Shown here piece by piece: positions 7,671-16,846 of a DNA stretch of 28,605 nucleotides (positions within the stretch are counted from its first letter, which is position 1; each line of letters begins with the position of its first letter). Source of the DNA: Desulfobacterales bacterium. Its GTDB lineage: Bacteria; Desulfobacterota; DSM-4660; Desulfatiglandales; B25-G16. The notes below the pieces were generated by a model. It worked only from the letters and a program-made list of their open reading frames with translations. It had not been told where the DNA came from and made no database searches. The stretch lies in the NCBI GenBank assembly GCA_013375385.1, contig JABXJY010000007.1:1-28605 (forward strand), written 5' to 3'. The translations under genes and the position numbers were made by a program.

Positions 7671-8153
7671 ATGACAGGCGAAAGCAAAGAGATTGAACTA
7701 CTGACCAATGACTCTGGCACCCTTTCTATGCCCTATGAATGGTCCATTGGCAAATATGGGAGCCTCTTTTTCAAATATCTTAGGGAAAAAAGACGGTTTT
7801 TAGGGATTCGCTGTCCCAGATGCGGAAAGGTAATGGTCCCCCCACGCCGTATCTGTGGGCCCTGCTTTCAGGATTTAGGTGAGAAAGACATAGTAGAGCT
7901 CTCAGATACAGGCACTATCATGGCCTTCTCTGTAGTGAACTACCCTTTTATAGACCCGGCCACCGGCCTTAAGAGGCCAATCCCCTATACCTACGGCTAC
8001 ATTAATATTGATGGCTCGGATAATATATTTTCCCACGTCATAAATGGAACCGATGAGACCAAGATAAAGGTAGGAATGAAGGTAAGGGCCGTTTTTAGGG
8101 AGAAGATGGAAGGCAATATTCAGGATATTAAATATTTTGAGATCATTAGATAG
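7671..8153 (+). CDS. DUF35 zinc-ribbon/OB-fold protein
   Basis: A 160-residue DUF35 protein. The N-terminal PYEWSIGKYGSLFFKYLREK helix precedes a zinc ribbon with Cys at 48, 51, 62 and 65 (IRCPRCGKVMVPPRRICGPC). An OB-fold follows (TGTIMAFSVVNYPF, PIPYTYGYINIDGSD, GMKVRAVFREK). It has a slightly longer insertion before the IPYTYGY strand than its relative at 4868. It lies directly downstream of the Cys-lacking thiolase-fold gene and upstream of the oxidoreductase, so it probably forms a complex with the former. The family is clear; the role comes from context. Confidence 0.87.
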   Translation: MTGESKEIELLTNDSGTLSMPYEWSIGKYGSLFFKYLREKRRFLGIRCPRCGKVMVPPRRICGPCFQDLGEKDIVELSDTGTIMAFSVVNYPFIDPATGLKRPIPYTYGYINIDGSDNIFSHVINGTDETKIKVGMKVRAVFREKMEGNIQDIKYFEIIR

Positions 8154-8194
8154 TTGACTATCTAAACATCAAAAAGAAAAGAGCGAGGAAGATC

Positions 8195-9592
8195 ATGGCT
8201 GAAAGGTATGATACTATTATCGTGGGTGCAGGAATTGCTGGATTGGGAGTAGCGGCGATATTGGCAAAAGAGGGAGGCCTGAAGGTTTTGGTTGTCGATC
8301 GATATCCAAAGTTTGGTGGCCGATTAATAAGCTATGTTGATTATCCTAACAAGGGGTGGTGTGTTGATACTGGGTTGCACCTGATAGAGCTTGGTGAAAA
8401 ATCGTGCTGTAACGAATTGAACAGTCGAGTTGGCAAGGAGGTAAGATGGGCCCCCTTTAGTGAGACAGTGGATATCTGGAATGGCGGAAAGTTTATTAAC
8501 ATTGCCGAGTTGGTTCCTTTAACCAAGGATGAAAAAAGATCCTTCAGGGCCATCTTGCAAAAGATAGCCAGCATAACAGATCATGAGATTGAGGCCTGGG
8601 ACTGCCGCTCCCTTGAGGAGTGGCTCATTGAAAATGTGCCTCAACAGCCGGTAAGGGATCTATTTGCTGACTTCGGTATGATAATGACCACAATTCCCAG
8701 TACTATAGATATGGCCGCTGGTGAGGTACTCTACATTGCCAGAGAAAACCTCTGTAAAACAAGGCAGCTTTTGCAGGCTAGCTATCCGTTAAAGGGGACA
8801 GAGGGAATCACCTGCGGCTTGGTCGAGGTTATCAAGGAAAATGGGGGCGAGATTAAGCTTAACTGCGAGGCAGAGGAGATTGTCATTGAAGATAGGAAGG
8901 TGGTGGGGGTTCGGATTCGAGCAAAGGAACACATTTATCAGGAGGATTATCGAATCTTTGAGACGGAAACAAAATATGCAGATCGAGTAGTCTGTGCTGT
9001 ACCGATCTATCATCTAAGCAGAATTATCGATTTTGATCCGGCAACAAGTCCTCTACCCAGGTGGTGGATCAAGAGGATTAGCGATATCAGGCATGAGGTT
9101 ACCGCCCTTGTCGGATACATGATCGGTCTATCAGAGCCAATCATTGACCCAAAGAAACGCTCCTTTTTTACCGCCCTCAAGACAAGACATTCAGGTTTCC
9201 CCTTTCAGGCCTTGCCCGCATCCAATTTTTCACCCGATGTAGCGCCTGAGGGAAAGCAGCTCATTCACACCGATGTTGTGTGCGAACATCCTGATGTAGC
9301 AGACAAGTTCAAAAGGGAACGTATCCTGAATCTAATGTGGGAGGATATTAAAGAGATGTTCCCCGGAGTGGAGGAAAACTTAGAGTGGAGGCTTCCCTAT
9401 TATGTGGATGGCTGCGATGGTCTGGCTCGGAAACCAGGACTGGTAGGAAATTTCAAGCCGGGACCCAAGGCCCCCGGGATACCCAACCTCTACTTTGCCG
9501 GTGATACCTATCTCGGTAGAGGATTGGCCACGAATGGTGCTGCAAGAAGCGCCATGCTCTGTGCCGACCTCATTTTGGAAACCTTAAGGTAG
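8195..9592 (+). CDS. FAD-dependent oxidoreductase of the amine oxidase/phytoene desaturase type
   Basis: A 465-residue flavoprotein. The dinucleotide-binding motif VGAGIAG (10-16), an acidic residue ending strand 2 (Asp35 in LVVDRYPKFGGRL), and the C-terminal FAD segment PNLYFAGDTYLGRGLATNGAA (from about 430) place it in the NAD(P)/FAD-dependent oxidoreductase family with phytoene desaturases and amine oxidases. There are no transmembrane segments or signal peptide. The gene starts 41 bases after the DUF35 stop behind GAGGAAG, so it probably belongs to the same operon. A role in oxidising or desaturating a cyclic or isoprenoid-like substrate of this pathway is plausible, but the sequence gives no substrate. 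Carotenoid synthesis is unlikely because no other carotenoid gene is present. Confidence 0.8.
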   Translation: MAERYDTIIVGAGIAGLGVAAILAKEGGLKVLVVDRYPKFGGRLISYVDYPNKGWCVDTGLHLIELGEKSCCNELNSRVGKEVRWAPFSETVDIWNGGKFINIAELVPLTKDEKRSFRAILQKIASITDHEIEAWDCRSLEEWLIENVPQQPVRDLFADFGMIMTTIPSTIDMAAGEVLYIARENLCKTRQLLQASYPLKGTEGITCGLVEVIKENGGEIKLNCEAEEIVIEDRKVVGVRIRAKEHIYQEDYRIFETETKYADRVVCAVPIYHLSRIIDFDPATSPLPRWWIKRISDIRHEVTALVGYMIGLSEPIIDPKKRSFFTALKTRHSGFPFQALPASNFSPDVAPEGKQLIHTDVVCEHPDVADKFKRERILNLMWEDIKEMFPGVEENLEWRLPYYVDGCDGLARKPGLVGNFKPGPKAPGIPNLYFAGDTYLGRGLATNGAARSAMLCADLILETLR

Positions 9593-9678
9593 AGGCCAGT
9601 AAGTTTATAGTAGAAGGGGATAGATAATGTCGTCTTTTAACTATTAGGGTGAGTTATTCCCGGAAAGGATAGATATTC

Positions 9679-9792
9679 ATGTCAGTAAAGAGGAATTTCT
9701 TGTCCCTGTGGTCAGGGAGCCGGGGATGGGATAGGGATCCACGTGGACGGCTCCGCAGCTGTTTTGCAGCTCAACAAAAAGCGTGCGGATAA
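9679..9792 (+). CDS. Possible 37-residue small ORF just before livH
   Basis: An ATG with AAAGGA ten bases upstream opens a 37-codon frame (MSVKRNFLSLWSGSRGWDRD onward) that ends in CFAAQQKACG seven bases before livH. The product is basic and resembles nothing I recognise. It could be a leader peptide, a remnant of a lost gene, or chance. The rest of the 206-base gap between the oxidoreductase and livH shows no gene. Confidence 0.25.
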   Translation: MSVKRNFLSLWSGSRGWDRDPRGRLRSCFAAQQKACG

Positions 9793-9798
9793 AGGGAT

Positions 9799-10665
9799 AT
9801 GTTTTTGCAGCAGATTGCCAGTGGGTTGGCGCTGGGATGTGTGTATGCGCTGATTGCCTTAGGATTTGTACTGATCTATAAGGCAACAGAGGTTGTCAAT
9901 TTTGCTCAAGGAGAGTTTATGATGTTGGGTGCCTTTGTTGCCTTGAGCCTCATGACCGGCGCCAAACTCCCCTTTTTTTTGACCATATTTCTGGCCGTGA
10001 TGATCATGGGCGTATTCGGGATGGTCCTTGAGCGCATGGTAATGCGTCGGCTGGTTGGAGAGCCTATTTTTGCCCTGGTCATGTTTACCATCGGCCTTTC
10101 CATCTTTCTTCGAAGCATTGCAGGGATGGTCTGGTCCACGGATACCTTTAAATTCCCAACCGTGTTTGGCAAATCCTTCACCCAGATCGGTTCGGTGACC
10201 ATCTCATCCATGGATATCCTGGTCGTCTCTATCACTGCAGCCCTGGTCATCATTTTATATCTATTCTTCAAGTTTACCGACATCGGCATTGCGATGGAGG
10301 CAACCTCACAAAACCAGTTCGCCTCCTTTTTGATGGGCATTAGTGTGGAAAGGGTCTTTAACCTGATATGGGCCATCAGCGCGATGGTAGCTGCTGTTGC
10401 AGGTATCCTATTAGCCCCCATTCTTTTTATTCATAAAGACATGGGCTTCATTGGGCTCAAGGCATTCCCGGCAGCCGTTTTGGGTGGCTTCGGCAGCATC
10501 CCGGGCGCAATCGTGGGTGGATTGATCATTGGTCTTTCAGAGAACCTTGCGGGTGTTTTTCTTCCCGCCTGGGTAAAGGATGTCTTTGCGTACATCATCT
10601 TGATTGCAGTGCTCATGGTCCGCCCAGAGGGGATCTTCGGTATCCAGGAAAAGAAAAGGGTTTAG
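9799..10665 (+). CDS. livH: Branched-chain-type ABC importer permease, LivH family (cassette 1)
   Basis: A 288-residue polytopic inner-membrane protein. The LivH signature VNFAQGEFMMLGAF is at 33-46, and the C-terminus has the conserved GLKAFPAAVLGGFGSIPGAI and MVRPEGIFG segments. About eight hydrophobic spans are visible. It pairs with the LivM protein starting two bases after its stop. AAGGGA lies just before the ATG. The family covers amino acids but also many carboxylates and aromatic acids; the acyl-CoA ligase in this cassette argues for a carboxylate. Confidence 0.92.
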   Translation: MFLQQIASGLALGCVYALIALGFVLIYKATEVVNFAQGEFMMLGAFVALSLMTGAKLPFFLTIFLAVMIMGVFGMVLERMVMRRLVGEPIFALVMFTIGLSIFLRSIAGMVWSTDTFKFPTVFGKSFTQIGSVTISSMDILVVSITAALVIILYLFFKFTDIGIAMEATSQNQFASFLMGISVERVFNLIWAISAMVAAVAGILLAPILFIHKDMGFIGLKAFPAAVLGGFGSIPGAIVGGLIIGLSENLAGVFLPAWVKDVFAYIILIAVLMVRPEGIFGIQEKKRV

Positions 10666-10667
10666 CC

Positions 10668-11747
10668 TTGCGTTTTAAACTGAAAAAAAGCTATGTCGAG
10701 GACCTAAGACTTTTCGAATACCGCAGCAGTCTCATGTGGTATCTGGCCCTTCTGGCCTTTCTTGCAGTCTTTCCCTTCTTCGCCGGCACTTACTGGGTCT
10801 ACAATTTTATGCTCGCGGGCATCTATAGCATTGTTGCCCTCGGTTTGAATATCCTGACCGGGTATACGGGCCAGATTTCCTTAGGCCATGCTGCCTTTTA
10901 TGCGATTGGGGCATACACAACTGGCTTTCTCACGACTAAATTGGGATGCACCTTCTGGCTTGCCCTCCCTTTAGCAGGTATGGCAGCCGCATTGATCGGT
11001 TTAATCGTGGGCATTCCTGCCCTCCGGCTCACAGGCATATACCTTGCCATTGCCACGATGGGCTTTGCCTTCATTATCGATCAAGTGATTCTGGAGTGGA
11101 AATACGTAACCAATGGAACCAATGGATTGATCGTGGATCGGCCCACTTTGGGTCCCATATCCTTTAACTCTGATCAGGCATATTACTACGTGATCCTACT
11201 TTTTGTGGTTCTCTTCGTCTGGATCACGAAGAATTTTGAGAGGTCTCCAACCGGAAGGGCCTTTATTGCTGTTCGAGACAGCGAGGTGGCCGCCCAGACC
11301 ATGGGGATTTCCCTGGCCAAGGTTAAGACCACCGCATTTGCAATCAGCGCCTTTTATACGGGCTTCGCGGGTGGACTATTTGCCCCCCTGATTAACTTTA
11401 TCGGACCGGATAACTTCAGCATTATGGAATCCATCAATTTCATCGTCATAATCATTGTGGGTGGAATCGGGTCTGTCCATGGGTCTATATTCGGCGCGAT
11501 CTTCATGACCTTTCTCAGCGAGATCATTCGCCTTGGAAAGGACGTCCTGCCTGAGGCCATGCAAAGGATGGTGGGCTTCCAGGGGGCGGTCTATGGGTTG
11601 ATCCTGATGGCATTTATCCTTTTCGAGCCCCTTGGGCTCTATGGCAGATGGCTCAAGATCAGGTTTCTATTCGAGGTGTTCCCCTTATACAGGCGAGACA
11701 CCTTTCGGAAGAAGCGAAAGTTCTATCGCTCCGAAAGGAGCAGGTGA
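10668..11747 (+). CDS. livM: Branched-chain-type ABC importer permease, LivM family (cassette 1)
   Basis: A 359-residue inner-membrane protein with the LivM signature GLNILTGYTGQISLGHAAF (59-77), the ALRLTGIYLAIATMGFAF segment and the late VGGIGSVHGSIFGA and FEPLGLYGRW segments. The TTG start has AAAGGG seven bases upstream and sits two bases after livH. After the last membrane span it ends in a strongly basic tail (FRKKRKFYRSERSR) that is probably cytoplasmic. Its stop is four bases before the livG start. Confidence 0.92.
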   Translation: MRFKLKKSYVEDLRLFEYRSSLMWYLALLAFLAVFPFFAGTYWVYNFMLAGIYSIVALGLNILTGYTGQISLGHAAFYAIGAYTTGFLTTKLGCTFWLALPLAGMAAALIGLIVGIPALRLTGIYLAIATMGFAFIIDQVILEWKYVTNGTNGLIVDRPTLGPISFNSDQAYYYVILLFVVLFVWITKNFERSPTGRAFIAVRDSEVAAQTMGISLAKVKTTAFAISAFYTGFAGGLFAPLINFIGPDNFSIMESINFIVIIIVGGIGSVHGSIFGAIFMTFLSEIIRLGKDVLPEAMQRMVGFQGAVYGLILMAFILFEPLGLYGRWLKIRFLFEVFPLYRRDTFRKKRKFYRSERSR

Positions 11748-11751
11748 CCAT

Positions 11752-12528
11752 ATGGCCTATTTCAAGATCACAGATTTGACAAAACGCTTTGGCGGTGTTC
11801 TTGCCCTGGAAGGTGTGGACATGGAGGTCGAAAAAGGGCAGGTTTACGCCATCATAGGACCCAACGGTGCTGGCAAGACTACCCTCTTCAACTGTGTCAG
11901 CCGGGTATACAGCCCAGATGAAGGGGCTATCCTTTTCAAGGATAAAGATCTATTGAAGTTAAGGCCACACCAGATTGCCAGGCAAGGAATAGCCAGGACC
12001 TTCCAAAATATCGAGCTTTTTACTAACGCAACGGTCCTTGATAACATCTTCCTTGGAAGGTATATGTACAAGAAAAGCAGCGTGCTGTCCGAGGCCTTTT
12101 TCACGCCGTGGGTCAAAGATCAGGAGCTCAAAGCCCGGAGAAAGGTCGAGGAGATCATCGATTTTCTCGATCTCCAGGCCTACAGAGACGAGAGGATCTC
12201 CAGCCTCTCCTTTGGTATCCAGAAAATCGTGGAGCTTGGGCGTGCCCTCGCCCTTGATCCAGAGCTATTGCTTTTGGATGAACCCTCTTCAGGCCTCAAT
12301 CCGGAGGAAAGCCAGGATCTCTGTTTCTGGATCGAAGATATCAAGGAGGACTTGGGCATTACCATCATGCTGGTCGAACATGATATGAGGTTTGTCATGC
12401 AGGTTTCCGATGCCATAACGGCCTTAGATTTCGGTAGGGTCATTGCGCAAGGGCATCCCCGGGAGGTACAGGGCGATCCAGAGGTCATAAAGGCTTATCT
12501 CGGTGAGGAAAATGGAGCCACTCCTTAA
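11752..12528 (+). CDS. livG: ABC importer ATPase, LivG family (cassette 1)
   Basis: A 258-residue ATPase. Walker A is GPNGAGKTTL (36-45), the signature region is LSFGIQKIVELGRAL in the loose form usual for LivG, Walker B is LLLLDEPSSGLNPEE, and the switch His sits in VEHDMRFV. The C-terminal VIKAYLGEE ending is typical. A longer upstream reading in the same frame exists, but it lies inside livM and lacks family similarity; the ATG at 11752 has an AAAGGAG/AGGTGA site in front. Its end overlaps livF by 17 bases. Confidence 0.93.
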   Translation: MAYFKITDLTKRFGGVLALEGVDMEVEKGQVYAIIGPNGAGKTTLFNCVSRVYSPDEGAILFKDKDLLKLRPHQIARQGIARTFQNIELFTNATVLDNIFLGRYMYKKSSVLSEAFFTPWVKDQELKARRKVEEIIDFLDLQAYRDERISSLSFGIQKIVELGRALALDPELLLLDEPSSGLNPEESQDLCFWIEDIKEDLGITIMLVEHDMRFVMQVSDAITALDFGRVIAQGHPREVQGDPEVIKAYLGEENGATP

Positions 12529-13282
12529 AGTGCGAAATATCGAGACTTACTACGGTCCAGTTATTGCGATTAAGGGGATCTCTCTGGACGTGGAAGATGG
12601 CCTGATCGTGGCCATCCTTGGTGCAAATGGAGCAGGCAAGACCACGATTTTGAGGACTATCTCCGGATTCATTGAACCGGAGAAAGGGACCATAGAGTTT
12701 ATGGGCCGGCGTATCGACGGAATGAAGCCAGATCATGTGGTCAAGCAGGGAATTGCCCATATTCCAGAGGGCCGAGAGATTTTCCCTGACCTGACCGTGG
12801 GAGAAAACCTACGAATGGGGGCCTATACAAGAAAGGACAGGTATAACCTCACCGGAGACATGGATCAAGTCATGGGATATTTCCCAGTTCTCAGGGAGCG
12901 CTGGAAGCAACATGCTGGATTTCTATCAGGCGGTGAGCAGCAGATGCTGGCTATTGGCCGAGCTTTGCTGGCGAGGCCAAAACTGCTACTGATGGACGAA
13001 CCATCGCTGGGCTTGAGCCCGATACTGGTTAGGGACATCTTCGAGATCATTAGGAGGATCAATCGAGAGGAGGGCACCACCATCCTTCTGGTGGAGCAGA
13101 ATGCCAGGGCAGCTCTGACCACCGCCCAGTACGGCTACATTCTGGAGGTTGGCCGTGTTGTGATGGATGATACTGCGGAGGAATTGATGGAAAACGAAGA
13201 CGTCAAGGAATTCTACCTCGGCATCCAGAAGGAGTCCATACGTGGCTCGCGCCGGTGGAGGCGCAAGAAGCTCTGGCGGTAA
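12512..13282 (+). CDS. livF: ABC importer ATPase, LivF family (cassette 1)
   Basis: A 256-residue ATPase. Walker A is GANGAGKTTI (37-46), the signature is LSGGEQQMLAIGRAL, Walker B is LLLMDEPSLGLSP, and the switch segment is LLVEQNA. LivF proteins usually end shortly after the EFYLG segment; this one adds about 20 residues with a Trp/Arg/Lys-rich tail (GSRRWRRKKLWR). The ATG at 12512 fits LivF N-termini; a GTG at 12503 would add three residues. The overlap with livG suggests coupled translation. Confidence 0.92.
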   Translation: MEPLLKVRNIETYYGPVIAIKGISLDVEDGLIVAILGANGAGKTTILRTISGFIEPEKGTIEFMGRRIDGMKPDHVVKQGIAHIPEGREIFPDLTVGENLRMGAYTRKDRYNLTGDMDQVMGYFPVLRERWKQHAGFLSGGEQQMLAIGRALLARPKLLLMDEPSLGLSPILVRDIFEIIRRINREEGTTILLVEQNARAALTTAQYGYILEVGRVVMDDTAEELMENEDVKEFYLGIQKESIRGSRRWRRKKLWR

Positions 13283-13357
13283 TCTATAAGGGAAAGGAGG
13301 TGTGGGCATAGGACTGGAGAGATTTGTCCAAAACCATTAACAAAAAGGAGGTTTGTC

Positions 13358-14560
13358 ATGGAGATCAAAAGATACCCATTTTATTGGGTGATGGTTATGG
13401 CATTGGTATCTGTTTTTGCCGTTACCTCGGCATGGGCTGAGGTGGGGGTGACCGAAACAGAGATCAAGATCGGTGGAATCGTGGACCTTTCCGGGCCCAT
13501 TGCCTTCATGGGCAAGGGGGTCTCGGATGGTGCGGCAGCCTATTTTAGGATGATCAACGATCAAGGGGGTATTCATGGAAGGAAGGTCGTCTACCTGGTG
13601 GAGGACGACAGCTATTCGCCGCCAAAATCCGTCGCGGCTGCAAAAAAGCTCATCGAGCGAGACAAGGTCTTTTGCATCTTCATGGTCCTGGGGTCTGCCC
13701 AATCCCTGGCCATGTATCCCACATTGGAACGAGCAGGGGTGCCCCTGATCCAGCCTGCCACCCAGAATAGCCGGATGGCATTCCCGCCAAAGAAATATCT
13801 GTTTCATGCCGATCCAAATTACATCACTCAGGCAAAGATCGGGATCGATTATGCACTAAAAGAGCTTAAGATGAAAGATCCCAAGGTTGCCGTGATTTAC
13901 CAGGACGACGAACCGGGTCAGGATTATCTCAAAGGCGTCAGAGAGGCCTGCAATCATTACAGGCTACAACTTGTAGCGGAAGCTCCATACAAGCGGGGCA
14001 GCGTCGATTTCAGTTCCCAGGTAGCCAAGATGAAGAATGCGGGCGCAAATCTGGTCATGATGTGGACACTGATCCGGGAGCCTGCTGGCATGTTCAAGGA
14101 GGCCGTCAAGCTTCTGTGGCGTCCGGTATGGATCACCGCCACTCCATCCACGGCTAATGTTGTCCTCAAGCTCGCTGGTGACGATGCCTTCTATGGGAAG
14201 GGATTCTTCGGCACGGCCATTCTCGCCTACGCATGGGAGATGAATCCGGCTGCTGTCGAATTCATGAAGGCGTGGGCAAAATACAATAAGAGGCCCTGGG
14301 GATTTTACAACTGGTACGGATGGGGTTCTGCCAAGATCATGGTGGAGGGAGTCAGGCGGGCCGGAAGAGATCTGACTCGCGAAGGGTTGATCAAGGCCTT
14401 CGAGACCTTCACCGATTATGAGACAGGTGTGTTCGGTTCCATTACCTGGAGGAAGGACAAGCGGTACGGTACCCAGGAGTGCGTCATTCAAGCTCCAATT
14501 AAGAGCCCAGCCGGCAACGCATGGGTCCAGATCGGTGACTTCAGGGCACCATCCTTTTAG
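13358..14560 (+). CDS. Periplasmic substrate-binding protein of the LivJ/LivK type (cassette 1)
   Basis: A 400-residue secreted binding protein. It has a Sec signal peptide (residues 1-27, cleaved after SAWA, before EVGVTE) and no lipobox Cys, so it should be free in the periplasm. The mature protein opens with the class I fold IKIGGIVDLSGPIAFMG and has the INDQGGIHGRKV and PKVAVIYQDDEPGQDYLKG segments. It gives the importer its specificity. An AAAGGAGG site precedes the ATG by seven bases. The gap of 75 bases after livF and the similar protein at 23974 support its place in the cassette. The ligand is unknown. Confidence 0.9.
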   Translation: MEIKRYPFYWVMVMALVSVFAVTSAWAEVGVTETEIKIGGIVDLSGPIAFMGKGVSDGAAAYFRMINDQGGIHGRKVVYLVEDDSYSPPKSVAAAKKLIERDKVFCIFMVLGSAQSLAMYPTLERAGVPLIQPATQNSRMAFPPKKYLFHADPNYITQAKIGIDYALKELKMKDPKVAVIYQDDEPGQDYLKGVREACNHYRLQLVAEAPYKRGSVDFSSQVAKMKNAGANLVMMWTLIREPAGMFKEAVKLLWRPVWITATPSTANVVLKLAGDDAFYGKGFFGTAILAYAWEMNPAAVEFMKAWAKYNKRPWGFYNWYGWGSAKIMVEGVRRAGRDLTREGLIKAFETFTDYETGVFGSITWRKDKRYGTQECVIQAPIKSPAGNAWVQIGDFRAPSF

Positions 14561-14684
14561 GTGAAGGGTGTTCGGTTATAGATTTCAATGCTCGGCTCTT
14601 AGAGGGGATAGGTGAGGGATCCTGCATCGCCTCTCGGCGTTGCAGGCCCTCTCATCTTCCCCTTGATAGCATGGGAGATGCTCT

Positions 14685-16487
14685 ATGAGGGAAGACACTG
14701 TTCCCACTATGTTCTACCATACGGTACAACGGTTAGGAGAGCGTGTGGCCTTGCGGGAGAAGAATTTCGGCATCTGGGAGGAGATTACCTGGAAGGAATA
14801 CGGTGAAAAGGTTCGCCGCGTCTGTCTCGCCCTTGTCTCACTGCGAGTAGAGAAAGAGGATCGTGTCTCCATTATTAGTGAAAACTGCCCCGAATGGTTC
14901 TATTGCGATCTGGGCTGTCAATCGGCTGGTGGAATTACGGTGGGGATCTATACAACCAACTCGGCCTTCGAGCTCGAATATATCGTTGGACATTCCGGGT
15001 CCAAGGTCCTTTTTGTTGAGGATGAAGAGCAATTGGACAAGGCCCTCGAGGTCTGGAAAAACCTCCCAATGCTCGATTGGATCATTGTCTATGACATGGA
15101 GGGCCTCAGGCATTTTCGGCACGATCAGGTCATGAGCTTTGAGGAGTTTCTTGAGAAAGGCAAAAAAATAGACGAGGAGCAGCCCGATCTTTATCTCCAT
15201 AAGATCGAGGAAATTGATCCGGACGACACCGGCATCTTCATCTACACCTCAGGGACTACCGGCATGCCCAAGGCTGCCATGCTCTCCCACAGAAACATCA
15301 TCTGGACCTCCAAGGTATTGAAGGATATCTGGAACGCCAATGAAAGTGACGAGATCTTGTCCTTCCTTCCCCTGGCTCACATTGCCGAGCGAAACGTATC
15401 GGTTCTTGGTCCGATGATGTCAGGGTCAGTGGTGAATTTTGCGGAAAGCATGGAGACCGTACCAGCCGACATCAGGGAGGTTCGGCCCACCATCTTTTTT
15501 GCCGTTCCTCGCATCTGGGAGAAGTTCTACTCAGCGATCATTATCCAGATGAAAGATGCGATCCTCCCGGCACAGTGGGCCTTTGGCTGGGCTATCAAGA
15601 TAGGGGGCCGTGTGAGCCAACTGAACCTGGATCATAAACGTGTTCACTGGGGCCTAAAGATTTTCCATTGGCTTGCAAACCTTTGCGTCCTCGATAACTT
15701 ACGAAAGAGCTTGGGCATGAATCGGGGCCAGGTCCTTGTATCCGGCGGAGCACCGGTATCCCCGGAGATCCTGAGGTTTTTTCATGGCATGGGGATCCGG
15801 CTTAGAGAGGTCTATGGGCAGACCGAAGACGGCGGTCCCACCACCATTCATATGGGAGATGACATCGTCATCGGCACTGTAGGAAAGCCTATCCCGGGAA
15901 TCGAGGTTGAGATTGCCGAGGATGGGGAGATATTGGTTAAAGGGCCGAATGTCTTCCAGGGTTACTTCAAGAATGCGGAACTGACTGGCGAGACCCTGGA
16001 AGACGGCTGGCTCCACTCGGGTGATGTGGGGGAGTTTGACGAATTCGGAAACCTCAAGATCACGGACCGGAAGAAGGACATCATCATCACCTCGGGCGGT
16101 AAGAACATCACACCGCAACACATTGAAAACGAATTGAAATTCAGCCCCTACATCAGCGACGCGGTCATTATCGGAGATCGGCGCAAATACGTCACCGCCC
16201 TCATCATGTTGGATGAGGAAAACATTATGAAGCATGCGCAGGACCATCGAATTCCTTTCACTACTTACAAGAGCCTGACCCAGACTCCAGAGATCATCAA
16301 GCTCATTCAGAAGGAGATTGACGAGGTGAACCAGAAGTTGGCGCGCGTGGAGCAGGTCAAGAAGTTCCGTCTCCTGGATATCAAATTGACCTCAGAGGAC
16401 GGGGAGCTCACTGCGACCATGAAACTCAAGCGTCGGTATATCAATGAAAAGTATGAGGACCTTATCGGCTCTATGTACCGGGACTAG
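14685..16487 (+). CDS. AMP-forming long-chain-type acyl-CoA ligase (cassette 1)
   Basis: A 600-residue adenylate-forming enzyme that activates a carboxylate with ATP and CoA. The AMP-binding P-loop motif YTSGTTGMPKAAMLSHRN is at about 187-204; REVYGQTE, the GWLHSGDVGEFDEFG segment with its ribose-binding Asp, and KITDRKKDIIITSGGKN follow, and the late ELTATMKLKRRYI segment carries the candidate A10 Lys. The overall build matches the bacterial long-chain (FadD15-like) group. A GGGAG site lies eight bases before the ATG. It follows the binding protein by 124 bases and would trap the imported acid as a CoA ester. The paralogue at 19883 has nearly the same length. The chain length or ring type accepted is not readable. 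Confidence 0.9.
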   Translation: MREDTVPTMFYHTVQRLGERVALREKNFGIWEEITWKEYGEKVRRVCLALVSLRVEKEDRVSIISENCPEWFYCDLGCQSAGGITVGIYTTNSAFELEYIVGHSGSKVLFVEDEEQLDKALEVWKNLPMLDWIIVYDMEGLRHFRHDQVMSFEEFLEKGKKIDEEQPDLYLHKIEEIDPDDTGIFIYTSGTTGMPKAAMLSHRNIIWTSKVLKDIWNANESDEILSFLPLAHIAERNVSVLGPMMSGSVVNFAESMETVPADIREVRPTIFFAVPRIWEKFYSAIIIQMKDAILPAQWAFGWAIKIGGRVSQLNLDHKRVHWGLKIFHWLANLCVLDNLRKSLGMNRGQVLVSGGAPVSPEILRFFHGMGIRLREVYGQTEDGGPTTIHMGDDIVIGTVGKPIPGIEVEIAEDGEILVKGPNVFQGYFKNAELTGETLEDGWLHSGDVGEFDEFGNLKITDRKKDIIITSGGKNITPQHIENELKFSPYISDAVIIGDRRKYVTALIMLDEENIMKHAQDHRIPFTTYKSLTQTPEIIKLIQKEIDEVNQKLARVEQVKKFRLLDIKLTSEDGELTATMKLKRRYINEKYEDLIGSMYRD

Positions 16488-16846
16488 TGATGGTTGAGTG
16501 ATCCCATATACTCCATATTGTGCTCACTTCCGTAAAAAGAGGATGCCAAGATTCGCTGAATATTATGCAATGGGCAGGCCTTATATCTCACAATCGTAGT
16601 ATGTGATTTTGTCCTTTATTTTACCTGTCTCCTTTATTCAGCCAACTTTTTGCCATATTATTTGAGGCTCCAAGAATTATGATGCCTGGGAGTTTTATGT
16701 TAGGGTCAGAGTATCCATTAATGAAGAAAATTCTTTTACAAACCGAGGAAAATTGGGCTATACGCTTATATAGAGCAGGATATTTTTGGCAAAGAGAGAA
16801 CCATAAGCACCATACCTAACATACCAATAGAAAGAGGAGGAGAGAA
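16488..16846. other. AT-rich intergenic region after cassette 1
   Basis: There is no convincing gene in these 359 bases. A 46-codon frame (16679-16819) and its upstream open extension from 16607 match nothing I know and lack a ribosome site. No strong terminator hairpin is visible after the ligase. The end of the region carries a very strong AGAGGAGGAGAG ribosome site for the dehydrogenase. Confidence 0.6.

Noticed and set aside
11632..11751. Longer upstream start for the cassette 1 livG
   Set aside because: The added 40 residues are the out-of-frame end of livM and have no ATPase similarity; the ATG at 11752 is family-typical.
16607..16819. Open frame in the gap before the first acyl-CoA dehydrogenase
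   Set aside because: No ribosome site, no recognisable similarity and AT-rich context; kept only as a note on the intergenic region.
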